A program made the position numbers and the translations under genes. Below the pieces are notes generated by a model. It did no database searches. It worked only from the letters and a program-made list of their open reading frames with translations, and was not told where the DNA came from. A stretch of 64,000 nucleotides of DNA from Lamellibrachia satsuma (Eukaryota; Annelida; Polychaeta; Sabellida; Siboglinidae): the NCBI GenBank assembly GCA_033239005.1, contig BSQZ01000052.1:1121001-1185000 (forward strand), in the 5' to 3' direction. Of this stretch, positions 35,570-47,879 are shown piece after piece (within the stretch, counting starts at the first letter, position 1; every line of letters starts with the position of its first letter).

Positions 35570-37130
35570 CTAACAATGACTGAAAGAACCACATTTATTT
35601 GACCACGACGTGTGTACGCTTTATTTCACTTGTGAAGCCTAGGGTATTGGTTAATACCAGTATTGTAAAACAAGCCGCTTCAAATATAATTAACACTTGA
35701 AGTCAAGTAAAGTATCTGAAGGAAAGTCATTGCTTTTTATACGCACGTCAAATAACAACGATGAAAACAATATCGTGTCACGTTTCGCCACTGCCTTTGT
35801 CATGGCCACAGACGCTGGCACGCCGCTAATGGACCAGGGATTCGATGTTTTTTTTAAATTATAATGGCAAAGCGGACGTCGCCTCCAGGTCAATATAGGC
35901 CTTTTCGAAGATAAACGAGATTGACACTGAACACCGCTCAGAGCTGACTAATGATACCTTTAACGGGAAGCAATAACCAAACCACTCCACAGATCACGTG
36001 AATGAGTCGAGCAATCCTTCGATGATCTTGCAGATGCAATGCAGTCGGTAATGTTATATCCACAGGTTGACATGTATGCGTACGGTGAGTAATTATTAGG
36101 CTGATTTATCTACCTGAAATTTCGCATACCGGAAATGTAACTATGAATTCAAACCATGTGAATATTAATTAAATCTAGCTGTAAGTCGATTCCTATTTAA
36201 ACGGACTTATCAAACGATAATACTGGTAACAGATATAGGCATATACTTGTTACTGATGCTGAGAAAGCAAAAACTTTGCTGGCACTTAGCTAAGTACTAT
36301 GGATTGTCCTTAATTCGATAATTCCACCAAGCATAAAAAGGTTGTTACATCACACCTGTTTCACTCATATAAATGGCTCGTGTAAAGTATGACCAAAGCA
36401 AATCAACGCATTGTGTAAACGTCCAATGGCAACATTTATTTCAACCTGTTATTTCATATATAGCATGCAATGTTTTCGTCACATCCGGTACGGTTTTACC
36501 GTGATAGGCATATGTAGTAAGTATACAATTCTGACTTTCTAGATCTCACGCAGGGGTTGAGTTGAGGTGATTCAAGGAAGACCCACTTGTCTAGTAATTC
36601 CGGACGAAAGTCGGTTAAATTTGTTAGTAACCTGTCGCGGATTTTGTCCAAGGGTGATTATATCCTAGAATATGTGTACCATAGTTCGCCAGCGCCACGT
36701 TTTGCTGGGCGATAAAATGAGTTGGATCAAGGTCAAACATGCCATTGTTAAGGGAATTAACATACACATAATGTTTCAATTTGAGATTATACTAAACATC
36801 ATGTCGTCATCGTGGATTATACATTAAATACTCCAATTTATGAACTACAGCATTCACAAAATAGTACAGTTCACTGACGGCTATAAATGACATAATAATA
36901 AGGCCAACCACGACGAAAGATTAGTTGGTGGTATTGTTTTGTATGTAGATGTGTACATCTATTTTTATTAGATTAAGTAAATTATCTGGTAATGAATGAA
37001 AGCAATACGGTATGTTTAAAATATATTGTTTTGGTTGAGCAGGGTTGGTAGAACGTTACAATTGTAATAGCGGAGTTTTGATCTCAGGGTCAATGTCTTG
37101 CTAATTTCCAAAGTGGTTAATCATTTGAGA
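35570..37130. other. Intergenic, nothing recognised
   Basis: AT-rich sequence with no supported gene, array or transposon. Confidence 0.4.
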
Positions 37131-37141
37131 ATTTAATAATG

Positions 37142-37371
37142 GAGGGTCCGGTTGATAGGATCACGGCCATATCACGCGGTCCGGTTGACCCGACCACGGA
37201 CGTATCACAAGATCCAGTTGATCCGACCAGGGCCATATCACTCGGTCCGGTTGATCCGACCACAACCATATCACGCGGTCCAGTTGATCCGACCACAACC
37301 ATATCACGCGGTCCGGTTGATCCGACCACAACCATATCACGCGGTCCAGTTGATCCAACCACGGCCATATA
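37142..37371. repeat. 33-bp tandem repeat, seven units
   Basis: The unit GGTCCGGTTGATCCGACCAC plus AACCATATCACGC repeats every 33 bases, a multiple of three. One plus-strand frame therefore reads as an eleven-residue repeat (GPVDPTTTISR) and the opposite strand is also open. The short sequence after it (AGTTTTGTGAACGGATTTTA) recurs at 37716. Confidence 0.9.
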
Positions 37372-38132
37372 AAGTTTTGTGAACGGATTTTAGTGGGGGT
37401 CGGTCACAGTGGGTGACCTAGTGGCGGAGTGACCCCCACCGATATCATGTGAATTTTATTGAAGACAGTAGTGGTACAGATAGTACTGGTAGTGGGTAGC
37501 TGATAGGCATGAGATACTAATTATGTATAAATACTTCTGGGGGCCGGCATGCTTGCTGAGATTATTGGATGTATCTTATTTTGATGATGTATGCTTGCCC
37601 GATTTCATGCTACTTAATTAATAAATCTAAATGTCATTCCTTGGCCTATTTCAATCTACACTGGACTTGTGTTGTTATTTTGCTTAAATGAATTTATGTG
37701 ACAGCGGCGCATAAAAAGTTTCGTGAACGGATTTTAGTTGACCGACACTCGGTTGACGCCGTCCGGAGCAGACCCATTCGTGGGAGACGAGCTTCCACTC
37801 CTTGACTAACACAGTGTAAAATATTATCCCGGCCCATGGCATTGAAGGATCGACGAAAAAAGACGGGTATACAAGTTAATCGCTTTATGTACTTGTCAGA
37901 ATGAAAACCGTCACAACAAGACAAAAACAAACCAAAACCCATGGAAAGATACAAAACACTAACTGAATAATTTGCATTCATTATACAAAAGACTTTTGTG
38001 TACAATATCTTGCATCTTACAAGAACACATTCACGTACAATAGCATAATACAGGCACACATGTATATCGTAATAGTGTTTACGATAGTAAAGCATGTAAT
38101 AATTAAAAATTTACATTTCAACAAAACTAATA

Positions 38133-38249
<117 letters not shown>

Positions 38250-39530
38250 TAAACAATAATCTAAGTTCACCTGTGCTACATTTCGTGAACCAGAAGCAAA
38301 CTTACTTGGCAAACTTTATTCGGAAACCATTTACGCACATAATTATAGGCAAAGTCAATCGCCCTAAAATTTTTTCTATCTGGCTGTTGCTGTAGTAGGG
38401 TAGTAGGGGCGAAGATCTCGTTCATCAAAAGCGTAAGTATTTTCATGAAACGTGAAACCTTACAAAAGCGCCATAAACAGAGCAATAAACACGTCTTTCG
38501 TGTCTGTATGCATTCTTATATGTATATCACTAAAGTTACCTGACAATAACCATGTAAAAGTGTGAAATTATTACCTTTTTGTCAGAACGCATGTGCTTGT
38601 CAAAGTTTGTATACAACCGGATGTTGTTGTGAGCGAGAATAGCAAAAGGGATTTCCATAGATCTATATAAGGTCACGCTAAGAATTGCCGTCTGCTGGCC
38701 ATAGAGTTACATAATTAATAATGCCCCTATAAACTACTAACTTACTAAAGGGTGTTTTTTTTATGTCTGTGCTGCTGGCCCATTCTGGCCTCATTCTACA
38801 CGAAATCGCGTTTGATCATGTGACCCAAAGGCAACATCACGTGCACAGTATGGCGGCTATTTATGAAATGTTTTCTGTGTGACCGATAAATGTACTCATA
38901 AATAATTATTTGGAGCACATTTCTTCAGTTTCTTGACGCCTAAGTGTCGGTTGTATGTCACGGAATACATATGTGAAACGGTTAGTGTGTATCGATTTTA
39001 AAACTGAAGTTATTAGTTCCGTAGCCATTTGGCTACGGAAAGCCCAAATTGGCGAGTTAGTAAAACCCGGTGTCGACTTTCGCCCCAGAGACCGAAGAGT
39101 TGGGCGGACAATTTTGCCTAACATAATTACAACTCGGTCACCTCGTTGGCCTTGGGACCCATAATTAGTTCAGTCGTAGTACAAGATATAACAATCTGTC
39201 TAGTTTATATTGATTAAATGCAGTACACGTTACATTAAAAAATCAGTTTCTGTTACTAACTAGGCCATTGATATTGCAAGTCACAACAGTTTGCTATTAT
39301 ACTAGACACATAACTCATGAAATTACATATAATTTCGGTAAAAAGAACACTTTAAAAAAACAAGTTTGGACATGCAAATCTCATTCTACGTTTATACAGC
39401 ACAACTAAATCACCATGATTATACAAGACGCTAAGCCAACAGTTCCAAGCACAGCCACATGGTCGAAACTCGAGACAAATACAATATTGTATGCACACAC
39501 GCACGCACGCACGATTGGTAGACTTATGGG
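38250..39530. other. Intergenic, no gene recognised
   Basis: A 70-codon open stretch around 38955-39164 is not assignable. A small ACGC tract lies at 39498-39513. Confidence 0.4.
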
Positions 39531-39531
39531 A

Positions 39532-39745
39532 TTGTCAAACTTACGCCATTGTCCTCGGAAGCGTGTTTTCTCCGGTTAGATTTATCGTCCGTGACGCAGA
39601 AAGATCACTTCAAAAGAAAAACGAGAAAGTCATTATGTAATTAAATATAATATGCGAGATATGGTATACAATGAACAATGCGGAAAGTAGAGTGCATCAG
39701 TGACATGGAGTTCGCTTGAAATGTGATATGGCATAAATAAAACAC
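39532..39745 (-). repeat. Dispersed repeat R3, copy 2 (inverted)
   Basis: Reverse-complement counterpart of 25400-25612. The pair flanks a 14-kb segment that includes glycosyltransferase gene 1. Confidence 0.8.
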
Positions 39746-40673
39746 ACCTTCATAGTTGCGAAATAAACGCAACATTCAATTAAATATCGCTACGCCAGGA
39801 TAACACGAAGCCGAAGGAACTATAATATCCTAAATTATACCACTACTATCACGGAGCCTTGTTAACGAGGCTACGCACAAGATGAAATTTGATGCATATA
39901 TAACAGTGGCGCCATACGGTGGACTATTAATAATTTTGGACAGCCGTAGCCACATATAACTGCTGTCGCAGGCTGTATGATAATGCTATTAATTTTTATA
40001 TAATTTCTAATGTTATTTACGTAATTTGTGTTAACACCTCCTACCTCCCACTTCAAAATCCCACCTCCCATCTCCCACTTATTTTTTTGACCAACCTCCC
40101 ACCCCGCACCCATTTTTAGGCAATCCTCCCACCATTTTTAGGACCAACCTCCCACCTCCAACTTCTAGCCACACCACCTTTAGGCTAGTATATTAACACG
40201 GCTCAAAAAGTACCGTAGGCCCGTAACACCGAGCAGTGTGATCAGGAACATTATGGAACACGTGTAAAAATCGCTCTGCAAATTCCCAGTAAACCACTTA
40301 AAGGGATTATTGTATGTACCACATACCCAAAAAAATTAACGATTTATTTATAAGTAAAATTAGATGTTTAATACGTCTAACTCGCAAAGTGCTCATTAAA
40401 ATTCGAAGTTAATGAGATGAACGATCAGGTGTTTTTTTTTGTGATGTTAATGATCATATGGGTTTACAGTCAGTCCGTGATTTCTATGCAATGCTTAAGT
40501 ATAGTTTCACTCGCGTTACTATAGCGAGTGATGGCGATGTCAGTTTTCCAGAATAAAACGTATAATGTAACGATTTCGAACCGCTAGCCTCTAGTGATAC
40601 CGCAGAATTTTCGAATTCGGCTCTTTCGGAGCAGTTTAGCGAAGCCAATAGCGTTGGACTTCGAACTTATTTT

Positions 40674-40958
40674 TTTCTGACCGAACCATGAAAACGACCA
40701 CATAGAGCTGCCAAACTTAATTTCATACGCATACACATGCATGTGGTCAAACATTACTTTTACTTCCAAACAAAGATGAAAATAAACGAAAACTCGTCAT
40801 CTCCTATACCTACAGAAATAGTTAGCTTTTGTTTTTGTCATTTTTATCATTACATGGAAGTAAGAGTAATGTTTGACCATGTGACATGTGTATATTTATG
40901 GTAAATATATGAGAAGTTTGGCGGCTCTAGGTGGTCGTTTTCATGGTTAGGCCAGAAA
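40674..40958. mobile_element. Foldback (MITE-like) element
   Basis: A left arm of about 95 bases (40674-40767) is the imperfect reverse complement of the right arm (40856-40958), sharing CCATGAAAACGACCAC, TGGTCAAACATTACT and TACTTCC. The loop is about 88 bases and no transposase is encoded. The outer edges read TTTCTGACC and GGCCAGAAA. Confidence 0.8.
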
Positions 40959-41934
40959 GTAAACACCGCAGTAGCAGGAGTAGCGCTGACTGGTGGCGGT
41001 GATTTCGGCCCTCGGAGAATTCAACCCAACTGCCTTGTTGTTTCGGCTTGGTGATTTCGGTGACTGACGTGACACGCAATATCTACCCAGTTCTAGTTAG
41101 TAATGGACTAACCTTCATGTGCTTGTTATTCCTGTACTTGTCATCAAAGGGATGCTAAGTTTAACTAGATACTGTTGAAACACACTGCTTTGTCTGTTTC
41201 GTACAATGAGCAGGTGTGGATAAAAGACTATTTTTCACATTCAAAATGTTCTGACGAAAAAGACTGTATAGATCAAAGACCATAATATGCAGGTGGCTCT
41301 GTCCTATTCACAATACAATAATCACTTATCACTGTCATTGCTCTGTATTTGATTTAATTAAAAACGAAAACTGGGGAGAATTTCCCCTGATGAGGGGAAA
41401 CGCATGAAAATGTGAAATACAGGAACAAGATGTTATGATAATTGTAATTTAATTTATTTAAATTATTCAACTGTATATAATATTATAGTATTTGGTGTAA
41501 TATATTATATGATATGAATTTTAAGGATACAACGAATTGTATAAGTTCTAATGATCATCTCGTTGACTACGTGTTAAAATGGAAAATATATAGAACGCCG
41601 ACATCTCAATCGAGAGATCCCGTGTACATGACTCGATCATCAACCGACATACGTCAACGGCTCTTCGCTGTTGGAGGAGCGAGAAAAACGCACAGAGCCA
41701 CGTGGTTGTGTGCGTGTAAGTTACTTATTTGATTAATTTCGATGACTGATACAATCGGCTGCACGACCTGGCAGTATATATATATTTCTTCAGAAAATAA
41801 AGGTAACTTACACCGGGCGGTATCCGGTACAGCTCAAAGTGTTTTATACTCCACTACCTAGCAGTCATATGTCCCTTCCAACACCAACTCGATTTCAGCC
41901 ACGATATTACTGCGTAAAGACTCTTCTTCCATAT

Positions 41935-42110
41935 GTATCCACCACAGTGCACAGTCAGGTATTCATTTACACAGCTGAGTGGCCTGAAGCAACGTGAAAT
42001 GATCGACATTGTCTAAGCTTCGAAAGCGCAGCTAGGATTCGAACCTCGGTCCAGTCGATTGAGAGTCCGACTGGTGGAACAACACGTTCACCGTACGGAA
42101 TCATGAGCAA
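41935..42110 (-). mobile_element. tRNA-derived SINE (minus strand)
   Basis: A perfect B box (GGTTCGAATCC on the minus strand, 42045-42035) is followed by a body containing GCCACTCAGCTGTGTAAATG. That body segment is shared with the SINE-like sequence at about 43730 in the intron of glycosyltransferase gene 2. The A box is degraded. Confidence 0.65.
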
Positions 42111-42230
42111 ACAGAACACACGCAGGCACGCAAACACATACAAACACCCACACAAACACATACAAACACGAACGTACGCACGCGCACATGCACACACATA
42201 CACACACACACACATCACTACACCATATAC

Positions 42231-42335
<105 letters not shown>

Positions 42336-42496
42336 CACGTACACCATCGCAATATCATACACACACCATCCTACATGCGCATTTTGATTAAGTGTGTCCG
42401 TCCAACACAAATCTGCCTTGACGGTTACTTGATACAGCTGGTATTGTTCACTCGAGTGGGCTAGCTTGTCGTTGAACAGGAAGCTCGTCGTGTACC

Positions 42497-43339
42497 ATGG
42501 GTTATCGGAAGCTACAGCGTTCCCAGTCGGCTCGACGGCTCATTCTGCCGGCCTTCACGCTCCTCGTCGTTGTCTGCGCATCTCTCTACTTCCGCGATGT
42601 CCTTCTACACCCATGCAAACGTTCGTGGCCAAGCCCCAACGGACGTACAGATTCGTCGCCGGACAATCCACCAATGGCTCGGCAAAGTGATCAATTGTTT
42701 ACTTCGATGGCCAGACCATCGATGGGTCGGCTTAGTGGGCAGTCGTCGACCCAGATCATCAAGACTGAATCCCCAAGTCCAAGGAAGACCTTTCTGGAAA
42801 ACGTGGCGGCAAGAGCGTCTACCAACAAAGACCTTATCATTGCCTATGTCGACTCAGCCTTCGTCGACATGGCTCTAAATTTCCATACGACGTCGCTACA
42901 ACGTCACAACATAACCAACTATCTGTTCGTGTCTTCCGACCTCAAGTGCTGCGATACGCTGCGGCGGTCAAACCTTCCATGCCATCTGCACAAGTTGGAC
43001 CGGTCAGCCGAGCGGGCGAGCCAATATGGGAGCCGCGATTTTATACGCAAGATGAACTACCGTACGGACGTGATTCTGGAAGCGCTGGAGAATGGCTACA
43101 CCGTTCTACATACAGACACGGACATGGTGTTCCTGAAGAATCCGTTCGAGTACCTGCGCCCCCTGGCGTGCGACATTGCAGTCATGTTGGAGAAGCCGGG
43201 GCTCTACAACGCGGGGTTCGTGTTCGTGCGACCGACGCGCGACGGCGTCGCCATCTACCGGCGCATGCGCAGTGATGCTGCCACGCATCCACTTATGGAT
43301 GACCAGACGCAGCTGAACTACGCCATCAGTTACTTGCAG
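42497..43339 (+). CDS. GT77-like glycosyltransferase, paralog 2, exon 1
   Basis: Exon 1 encodes 281 residues. An ATG in good context (ACCATGG) begins a 14-residue cytoplasmic tail, then a signal anchor at about 16-32 (ILPAFTLLVVVCASLYF), then a Ser/Pro-rich stem to about residue 98. The catalytic domain starts with DLIIAYVDSAFVDMA and holds HTDTDM (DTD 207-209), NAGFVFVRPT (238-247) and DDQTQLN (268-274). Around the DTD it is very close to paralog 1 at 27.5 kb (FIRKMNYRTDVILEA is identical), so the two arose by duplication in the same orientation. The donor is CAG|GTTTGT at 43339/43340, phase 0. GTAAGA four bases on is a stronger 5' splice match but would break the frame. Confidence 0.87.
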
Positions 43340-43609
43340 GTTTGTAAGAGCTGTTCTGGTTGGTTGTTGCTTTGTGAACGGGCATGATTTGTATGTAGCT
43401 AATTGGCTGTTTGTGATTGTACAACTAAACCACGAACAAGAGTAAGGGAAATACTAAACCATTTATGTAGGAGATCGTCTGTAAGTCATATAGTGAGTAT
43501 GATCAACATTACCTAAACCTACTGTAAATCTTTGGAATATTTCTTGAAAGCAAGTAATAATTCATTTTGTTCTGCATTATAATGTTCTTCATATCTGCCT
43601 GAACACCAT

Positions 43610-43790
43610 GTGCACTGCTGGTTGGTCCGAGTGGGAGCAAGGTAGCGTTGTGGTAAATGATTGGGATTCCACCGGAGTTCCATTCCTCTTGCTGCCCTTT
43701 GATGTCTGGATAATTTCGTTCACTCCATATTGTGCCAGTTCACTCAGCTTTATAGATGAGTACGTGATTGTTGAGTGGCATTATGAGAAC
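43610..43790 (+). mobile_element. SINE fragment in the intron
   Basis: It shares the body segment CCAGTTCACTCAGCTTTATA with the reverse-strand SINE near 41960. The tRNA-related head is diverged and no clear B box remains. Confidence 0.45.
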
Positions 43791-43829
43791 AAATAACAAC
43801 GTTTGCAATGTCATAAGAATCGGATACCA

Positions 43830-43995
43830 CTGTGTGCGAGTGTGTGTGTTTGTGTGTGAGTGCGTGCGTGCGTGCGTGCGTGCGTGTGTACATGTGTACG
43901 TACATGTGTGCGTGTGTGCGTGCGTGCGTGAGTGCGTGCGTGCGTGTGTGTGTGTGTGTGTGTGTTTGTGTGTGTGTTTGTGTGCGCGCGCGCTC
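43830..43995. repeat. (GTGC)n/(GT)n microsatellite
   Basis: Mixed tetranucleotide and dinucleotide tract inside the glycosyltransferase intron. Confidence 0.9.
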
Positions 43996-44076
43996 GTGGT
44001 CACGGTCGAACAGCTTTTATACTTCACGTCTATGTCGTATCATATGCCTCCAACCTATAAACCATTGCATCTGCAG

Positions 44077-44835
44077 AATACAGCAGCGGTTGTAGCTCTA
44101 CCTTCGCAACTGTTCGCGAGCGGCCTCATCTACTTCGAACTGCCCTCCCGCGCATTCGCCGGAGACGACGTTACTGGCAATAACTGTTACGTGATCCACA
44201 ACAATTGGATCGTGTCGAAGGCAGCCAAGGTGTACCGATTCAAGGAGCACCTCATGTGGACGCTGGACGATGGCCAGTATTACAGCAGTACGACTCGCCG
44301 CTACCTCGTCTACGACAACCCTCCCGTGGGCCTTAGCACACCACCGTCTCTTGCCGTGCAGCTGGACGCCCTTCGCTGTGCTCTCGCCATCGGACAAACG
44401 CTCAACAGGACAGTGATACTACCCAGCTTCAGGTGCGACAGAAACAAAATGTGTGCCTTGAATTCGTTCCTTCGAGTGACCGCGTTTGATGAAGTCTTCA
44501 GAGACGAGTATCGTGAACACGTGTTCCTGCGCAACCCGATGGTGCCGAAGTCGGTAAAGGAGTCGCGTTCAAAGGCCTTCTTGATACGGTCAGATGCAGC
44601 CAACTCGACGACGCATCATCCTGACGAGCTGCAGGTTCTTATGCCGAACAACCAGAGAGTAGGAGCAGATTCCTTGGAGATCACGACTTGGTTTCAAGAC
44701 GCGAAGGAGTCTGTCTTATCTTTCCACTGCTTGTATGGGGCATTCAGCAGTTTCATCAACGAGAAACAACAAGCTGGTTTTAACACGAGGTTAGAGGCTG
44801 GTTTCAAACTAGCCAAGTATCGACAATTCAGGTGA
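44077..44835 (+). CDS. GT77-like glycosyltransferase, paralog 2, exon 2
   Basis: Exon 2 encodes 252 residues, giving a 533-residue product. It starts after CTGCAG at 44071-44076, in phase 0 with exon 1. It carries the end of the Nucleotid_trans domain (ASGLIYFE, HNNWIVSKAAKVYRFKE) and the second conserved region (NRTVILPSFRC, REHVFLRNPMVP), ending with a TGA at 44833. The reading frame stays open upstream through the intronic GT/CG microsatellite, but that stretch is not coding. A slightly different acceptor within AATACAGCAG cannot be excluded. Confidence 0.85.
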   Translation, partial: NTAAVVALPSQLFASGLIYFELPSRAFAGDDVTGNNCYVIHNNWIVSKAAKVYRFKEHLMWTLDDGQYYSSTTRRYLVYDNPPVGLSTPPSLAVQLDALRCALAIGQTLNRTVILPSFRCDRNKMCALNSFLRVTAFDEVFRDEYREHVFLRNPMVPKSVKESRSKAFLIRSDAANSTTHHPDELQVLMPNNQRVGADSLEITTWFQDAKESVLSFHCLYGAFSSFINEKQQAGFNTRLEAGFKLAKYRQFR

Positions 44836-45201
44836 CTGATGTTGTTGTTATCAATCCTGATGGAGACCAGCAGATAGCTAGGAAATTTCAATGTGGGTTC
44901 TGTACAACAAGTGTCGCCACACATAAAAACGTGCATCATTGCTTCAGCAAGTGAACAGATAATCCAGTATGAAAAAAAGAGAAAGCCACCTATATATAGT
45001 ATTGTTGGCGATAAATTGTGAATATATGCCAATACAAAATGCCACAAAGCTTAATTAACAAGATTGCCACCCAAGGCAAAGGCCCAGATGGCAAGTGGAC
45101 AAGGACGCCATTGGCTTATCAAGAGTCCAACATTTTTCATCTATGTTTAACCCGCCCTTCTGATATATGTGTCAACCTTGTTTTTAAACTTATTCACTCT
45201 G

Positions 45202-45664
45202 CTAGCAGTTACACAATCTGTAGATAATTTGTTCCATTAATTTATTGTCCTTCTTGTACTTCTTGATATCCAATCTACACTGATCCTTTACTAATGTCAC
45301 TTCATGTCCGCTAGTTTTACTATCTTTCTTGAGTGAGAAAAAAATATTTCTATTAATATTTTCAAACCCACTTAATATCTTAAAAACTTCAATTTGATCT
45401 CCTATTAATCTCCTTGTCTCTATGGCTGTTAAAACACATTCTTTTAGGCTTTCTTTGTGACTAAGGTCTCTCAGTTCTTTTAATTGTTCTCTTCTGTATT
45501 CGTCCAAGCGTATCTATATCCTTCTTACGATATGGTATCCACGCTTGTATACAGTATTCTATATGAGGCCTAACTATTGCTTTATAAAGAGGTATACTTA
45601 GTTTTTCCTTGTATGTTATATTTATCCTAATCAACCCAAGAATTTGGAAGCTGCAATACCACAC
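45202..45664 (-). pseudogene. LINE RT C-terminal region
   Basis: [21 protein letters not shown] and FKILSGFENINRNIFFSLKK closely match the better preserved copy at 26.75-27.40 kb. Confidence 0.8.
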
Positions 45665-45879
45665 TCTGAAACTTTCATATCAGCACTAATTGTTACTCCT
45701 AGGTCCTTTTCTATTACAGTAGTACCTAGAATAGTATCTCCAATTTTATGGTTTACATACAAGTTCCCATGTCCTATATGTAGGCATTTACATTTCCCAA
45801 AATTGAATAACATCTACCATTTTTCATACCATTTAACTAATTTGTCTAGATCGATTTGTAATTTTTTTTATCACCATCA

Positions 45880-45951
45880 TTGTTAACCTTTCTAAACACT
45901 TGTGTCATTTGCAAATTTCAGTACATTGCTTGTTATATTATTGTCCAAGTC

Positions 45952-46028
<77 letters not shown>

Positions 46029-46800
46029 CCATTAAGAATAATAAAGGTCCTAATACTGCTCCTTGCGGTACCCCACGCAAAACTGATTTCCAGTTTGAAA
46101 CCTCCCCATCTACTACAACAGTCAACTAGCCATTGTTTTATCCAGTTGATTATGCCACCCCCGATACCGCTGGATTTTAATTTATGTAGTAAACTTTGAT
46201 GTGTCACTTTGTCAAAAGCTTTCTGAAATCTAAGTATATAATACCTACTGGTGATTCCTTGTCTATCCACTTAGTAATTTCTTAAAAAAACATAACATAT
46301 TTGTTAAGCATGCCCTCGCTTTTAGGAATCCATGTTGAGATGGATTTACTAATTTAATAATAAAGGAAGTTCACCATATGGTCTTTAATTAACCTTTCTA
46401 ATAATTTACAAATCACTGATGTTAAATTTACTGGTCCGTAATTTTCTGATTTATTTCATGAACCCTTTTTAAATAAGGGTATGATGTTTGCTTCTTTCCA
46501 TTCAAAAGGAACCACTCCCTCTTTTAATAAAAGTTGAACACTCTTGCAAGTGGTATACTAACTTGTTCTATGGTTTCCATCAGTAGCTTTAGAGGAATTC
46601 CATCCACTCCAGGTGATTTATTATCCTTCACTGCCTTTATTTTATTAGCTACCATTTCTGGAGTTACAATTAACTGCGCTAAATAGTCCGATTTAGCCTC
46701 CTGAAATTTACCATCTGGAACTGGTAATGAATATCCTCTCTGGTAAACACTGAACTGAAGTAACCATTTAGGTCTTTCGCCATTAAAAAACTTGTGATAT
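45880..46800 (-). pseudogene. LINE reverse transcriptase remnant
   Basis: KAVKDNKSPGVDGIPLKLL, EWKEANIIPLFKKG and ENYGPVNLTSV (fingers, partly frameshifted), FQKAFDKVTHQSLLHKL (palm A), VPQGAVLGPLLFL (palm B), then the (AT)n array, then NDLDNNITSNVLKFANDTSV. The catalytic FADD box reads FAND, so one essential Asp is lost. Confidence 0.8.
45954..46025. repeat. (AT)n microsatellite inside LINE RT
   Basis: On the minus strand it stands between PLLFL and NDLDNN, replacing or expanding the YI codons of the YINDL segment. Confidence 0.95.
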
Positions 46801-47094
46801 TATACTTCCAGCAGTCTTCTAGTGGTCCGACCTTGTCTCATATGTTTTGTTTACTCCTGACATATGCATAAAAAACTCTTGCTGCCATTTTTTATGTTAT
46901 ATGCTAATTTTTGCTCATAGCTTCTCTTAGATTGTCTAATTTCAGTCGTAGCTGCATTAAGTGCCTCTTTGTAATTTGTGAAGTCTTCATCCTTTCTGGT
47001 ACACCTATAAACCCTCCACATAGTTTTCTTGTACGCTATTTTTCTAATAGCTTCTTTTGACAAGTGTTTCTTTCTAGACTGTTTTCCTTGTTTT

Positions 47095-47830
47095 TCAAAG
47101 GAACAAATTTATCAATGATGCTCTCATTTCATATTTTAGAATGTTCAAACATTCAATTATGGTCCTATTCCTCAGCATGTTATTCCAATCTAGCTTTGCA
47201 AAGTATTTTCTCATATCTTTATATTTACCTTTGTGGAAGTATCTTCTGTGTTTTTTATATTTACATTCTGATTTTACTTTGATGTCAAAATGTATTTGAT
47301 TATGATCACTGTTGCCCAATGGTTTATGTATTTTGAAATTGTTCACTAAATAATTTTGTGAAGAAAAAACTATATCTAATCCATTCTCTCCCCTGGTTGG
47401 TTCTAGCACGTGTTGAGTAAGGAAGCTATCCAGAAATAAAAGTAGAAACTGTTGGTCCTAAACCCTTGTACTCTCTAGAGATATCCATTATGTGTCTGTG
47501 GCTAAAATCTCCCATTATGATACATTCCCCTTTAATCATTTCCTTTATAACGTTTTGTATTTTTGTGCTATTCTCTTCATTTATGTTTGGACTTAGTAAA
47601 CTTATCCAATAGTTAATGTCGAATTTCTTGTAATTATATTGCACCAAACAGCTTCATTGCAATCTGCTTCCCTTTCTAATTTTATTTCGTAAGCCTGAAT
47701 TGATTCTTTAATATATCAAATAACTCCCCCTCCCCTTCTTCCTATTTGATCTCTCCTAAATATTACGTATCCTGTCAGTCCTAATTCAGCATTTGACATG
47801 TCTTTGTTGGCCCATGACTCAGATTAAAGA
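47095..47830 (-). pseudogene. LINE endonuclease remnant
   Basis: Frames in order: ESWANKDMSNAELGLTGY and RRDQIGRRGGGV; IIMGDFSHRHI (family GDFN at the catalytic site, Asn to Ser here); then EPTRGENGLDIVFSSQ and LGNSDHNQIHF with the SDH motif. These are the consecutive hallmarks of APE-type LINE endonucleases. Confidence 0.8.
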
Positions 47831-47879
47831 AAGAGGGAAGGCTGTTTTCACCCAGTTGCTACTTGAAACCTGTCTTGTA

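Larger units (their letters stand above)
43340..44076 (+). other. Intron of glycosyltransferase gene 2
   Basis: A 737-base phase-0 intron. It contains SINE-like sequence at about 43610-43790 and a (GTGC)n/(GT)n microsatellite at 43830-43995. No equivalent intron exists in paralog 1. Confidence 0.8.
45050..47870 (-). mobile_element. Near-complete CR1/L2-like LINE, inactive
   Basis: Read on the minus strand: APE endonuclease (about 47830-47300), a basic linker (47250-46850), reverse transcriptase (about 46800-45880) and C-terminal region (45870-45200). The element ends with a 3' tail matching the copy at 26.75 kb (ATGGCAAGTGG..., …ATCTTGTTAA). It lacks ORF1 and the first part of the endonuclease, so it is 5' truncated. 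Many frameshifts, an (AT)n insertion and a mutated catalytic box make it dead. Confidence 0.85.

Noticed and set aside
41376..41410. Hammerhead-ribozyme-like core (CCCTGATGAGGGGAAACG)
   Set aside because: CTGATGA and GAAA are separated by only three bases, so stem II cannot form, and no matching stems I/III or cleavage triplet were visible. The TTTCCCCT/AGGGGAAA hairpin alone is not enough. A covariance-model search would settle it.
42035..42110. Functional tRNA gene on the minus strand
   Set aside because: Perfect B box but a degraded A box and no cloverleaf; the downstream body is shared with another SINE-like copy.
43768..44076. Upstream extension of glycosyltransferase gene 2 exon 2
   Set aside because: The frame is open only through the GT/CG microsatellite, and nothing in it matches paralog 1. 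The acceptor at 44076 restores alignment and phase with exon 1.
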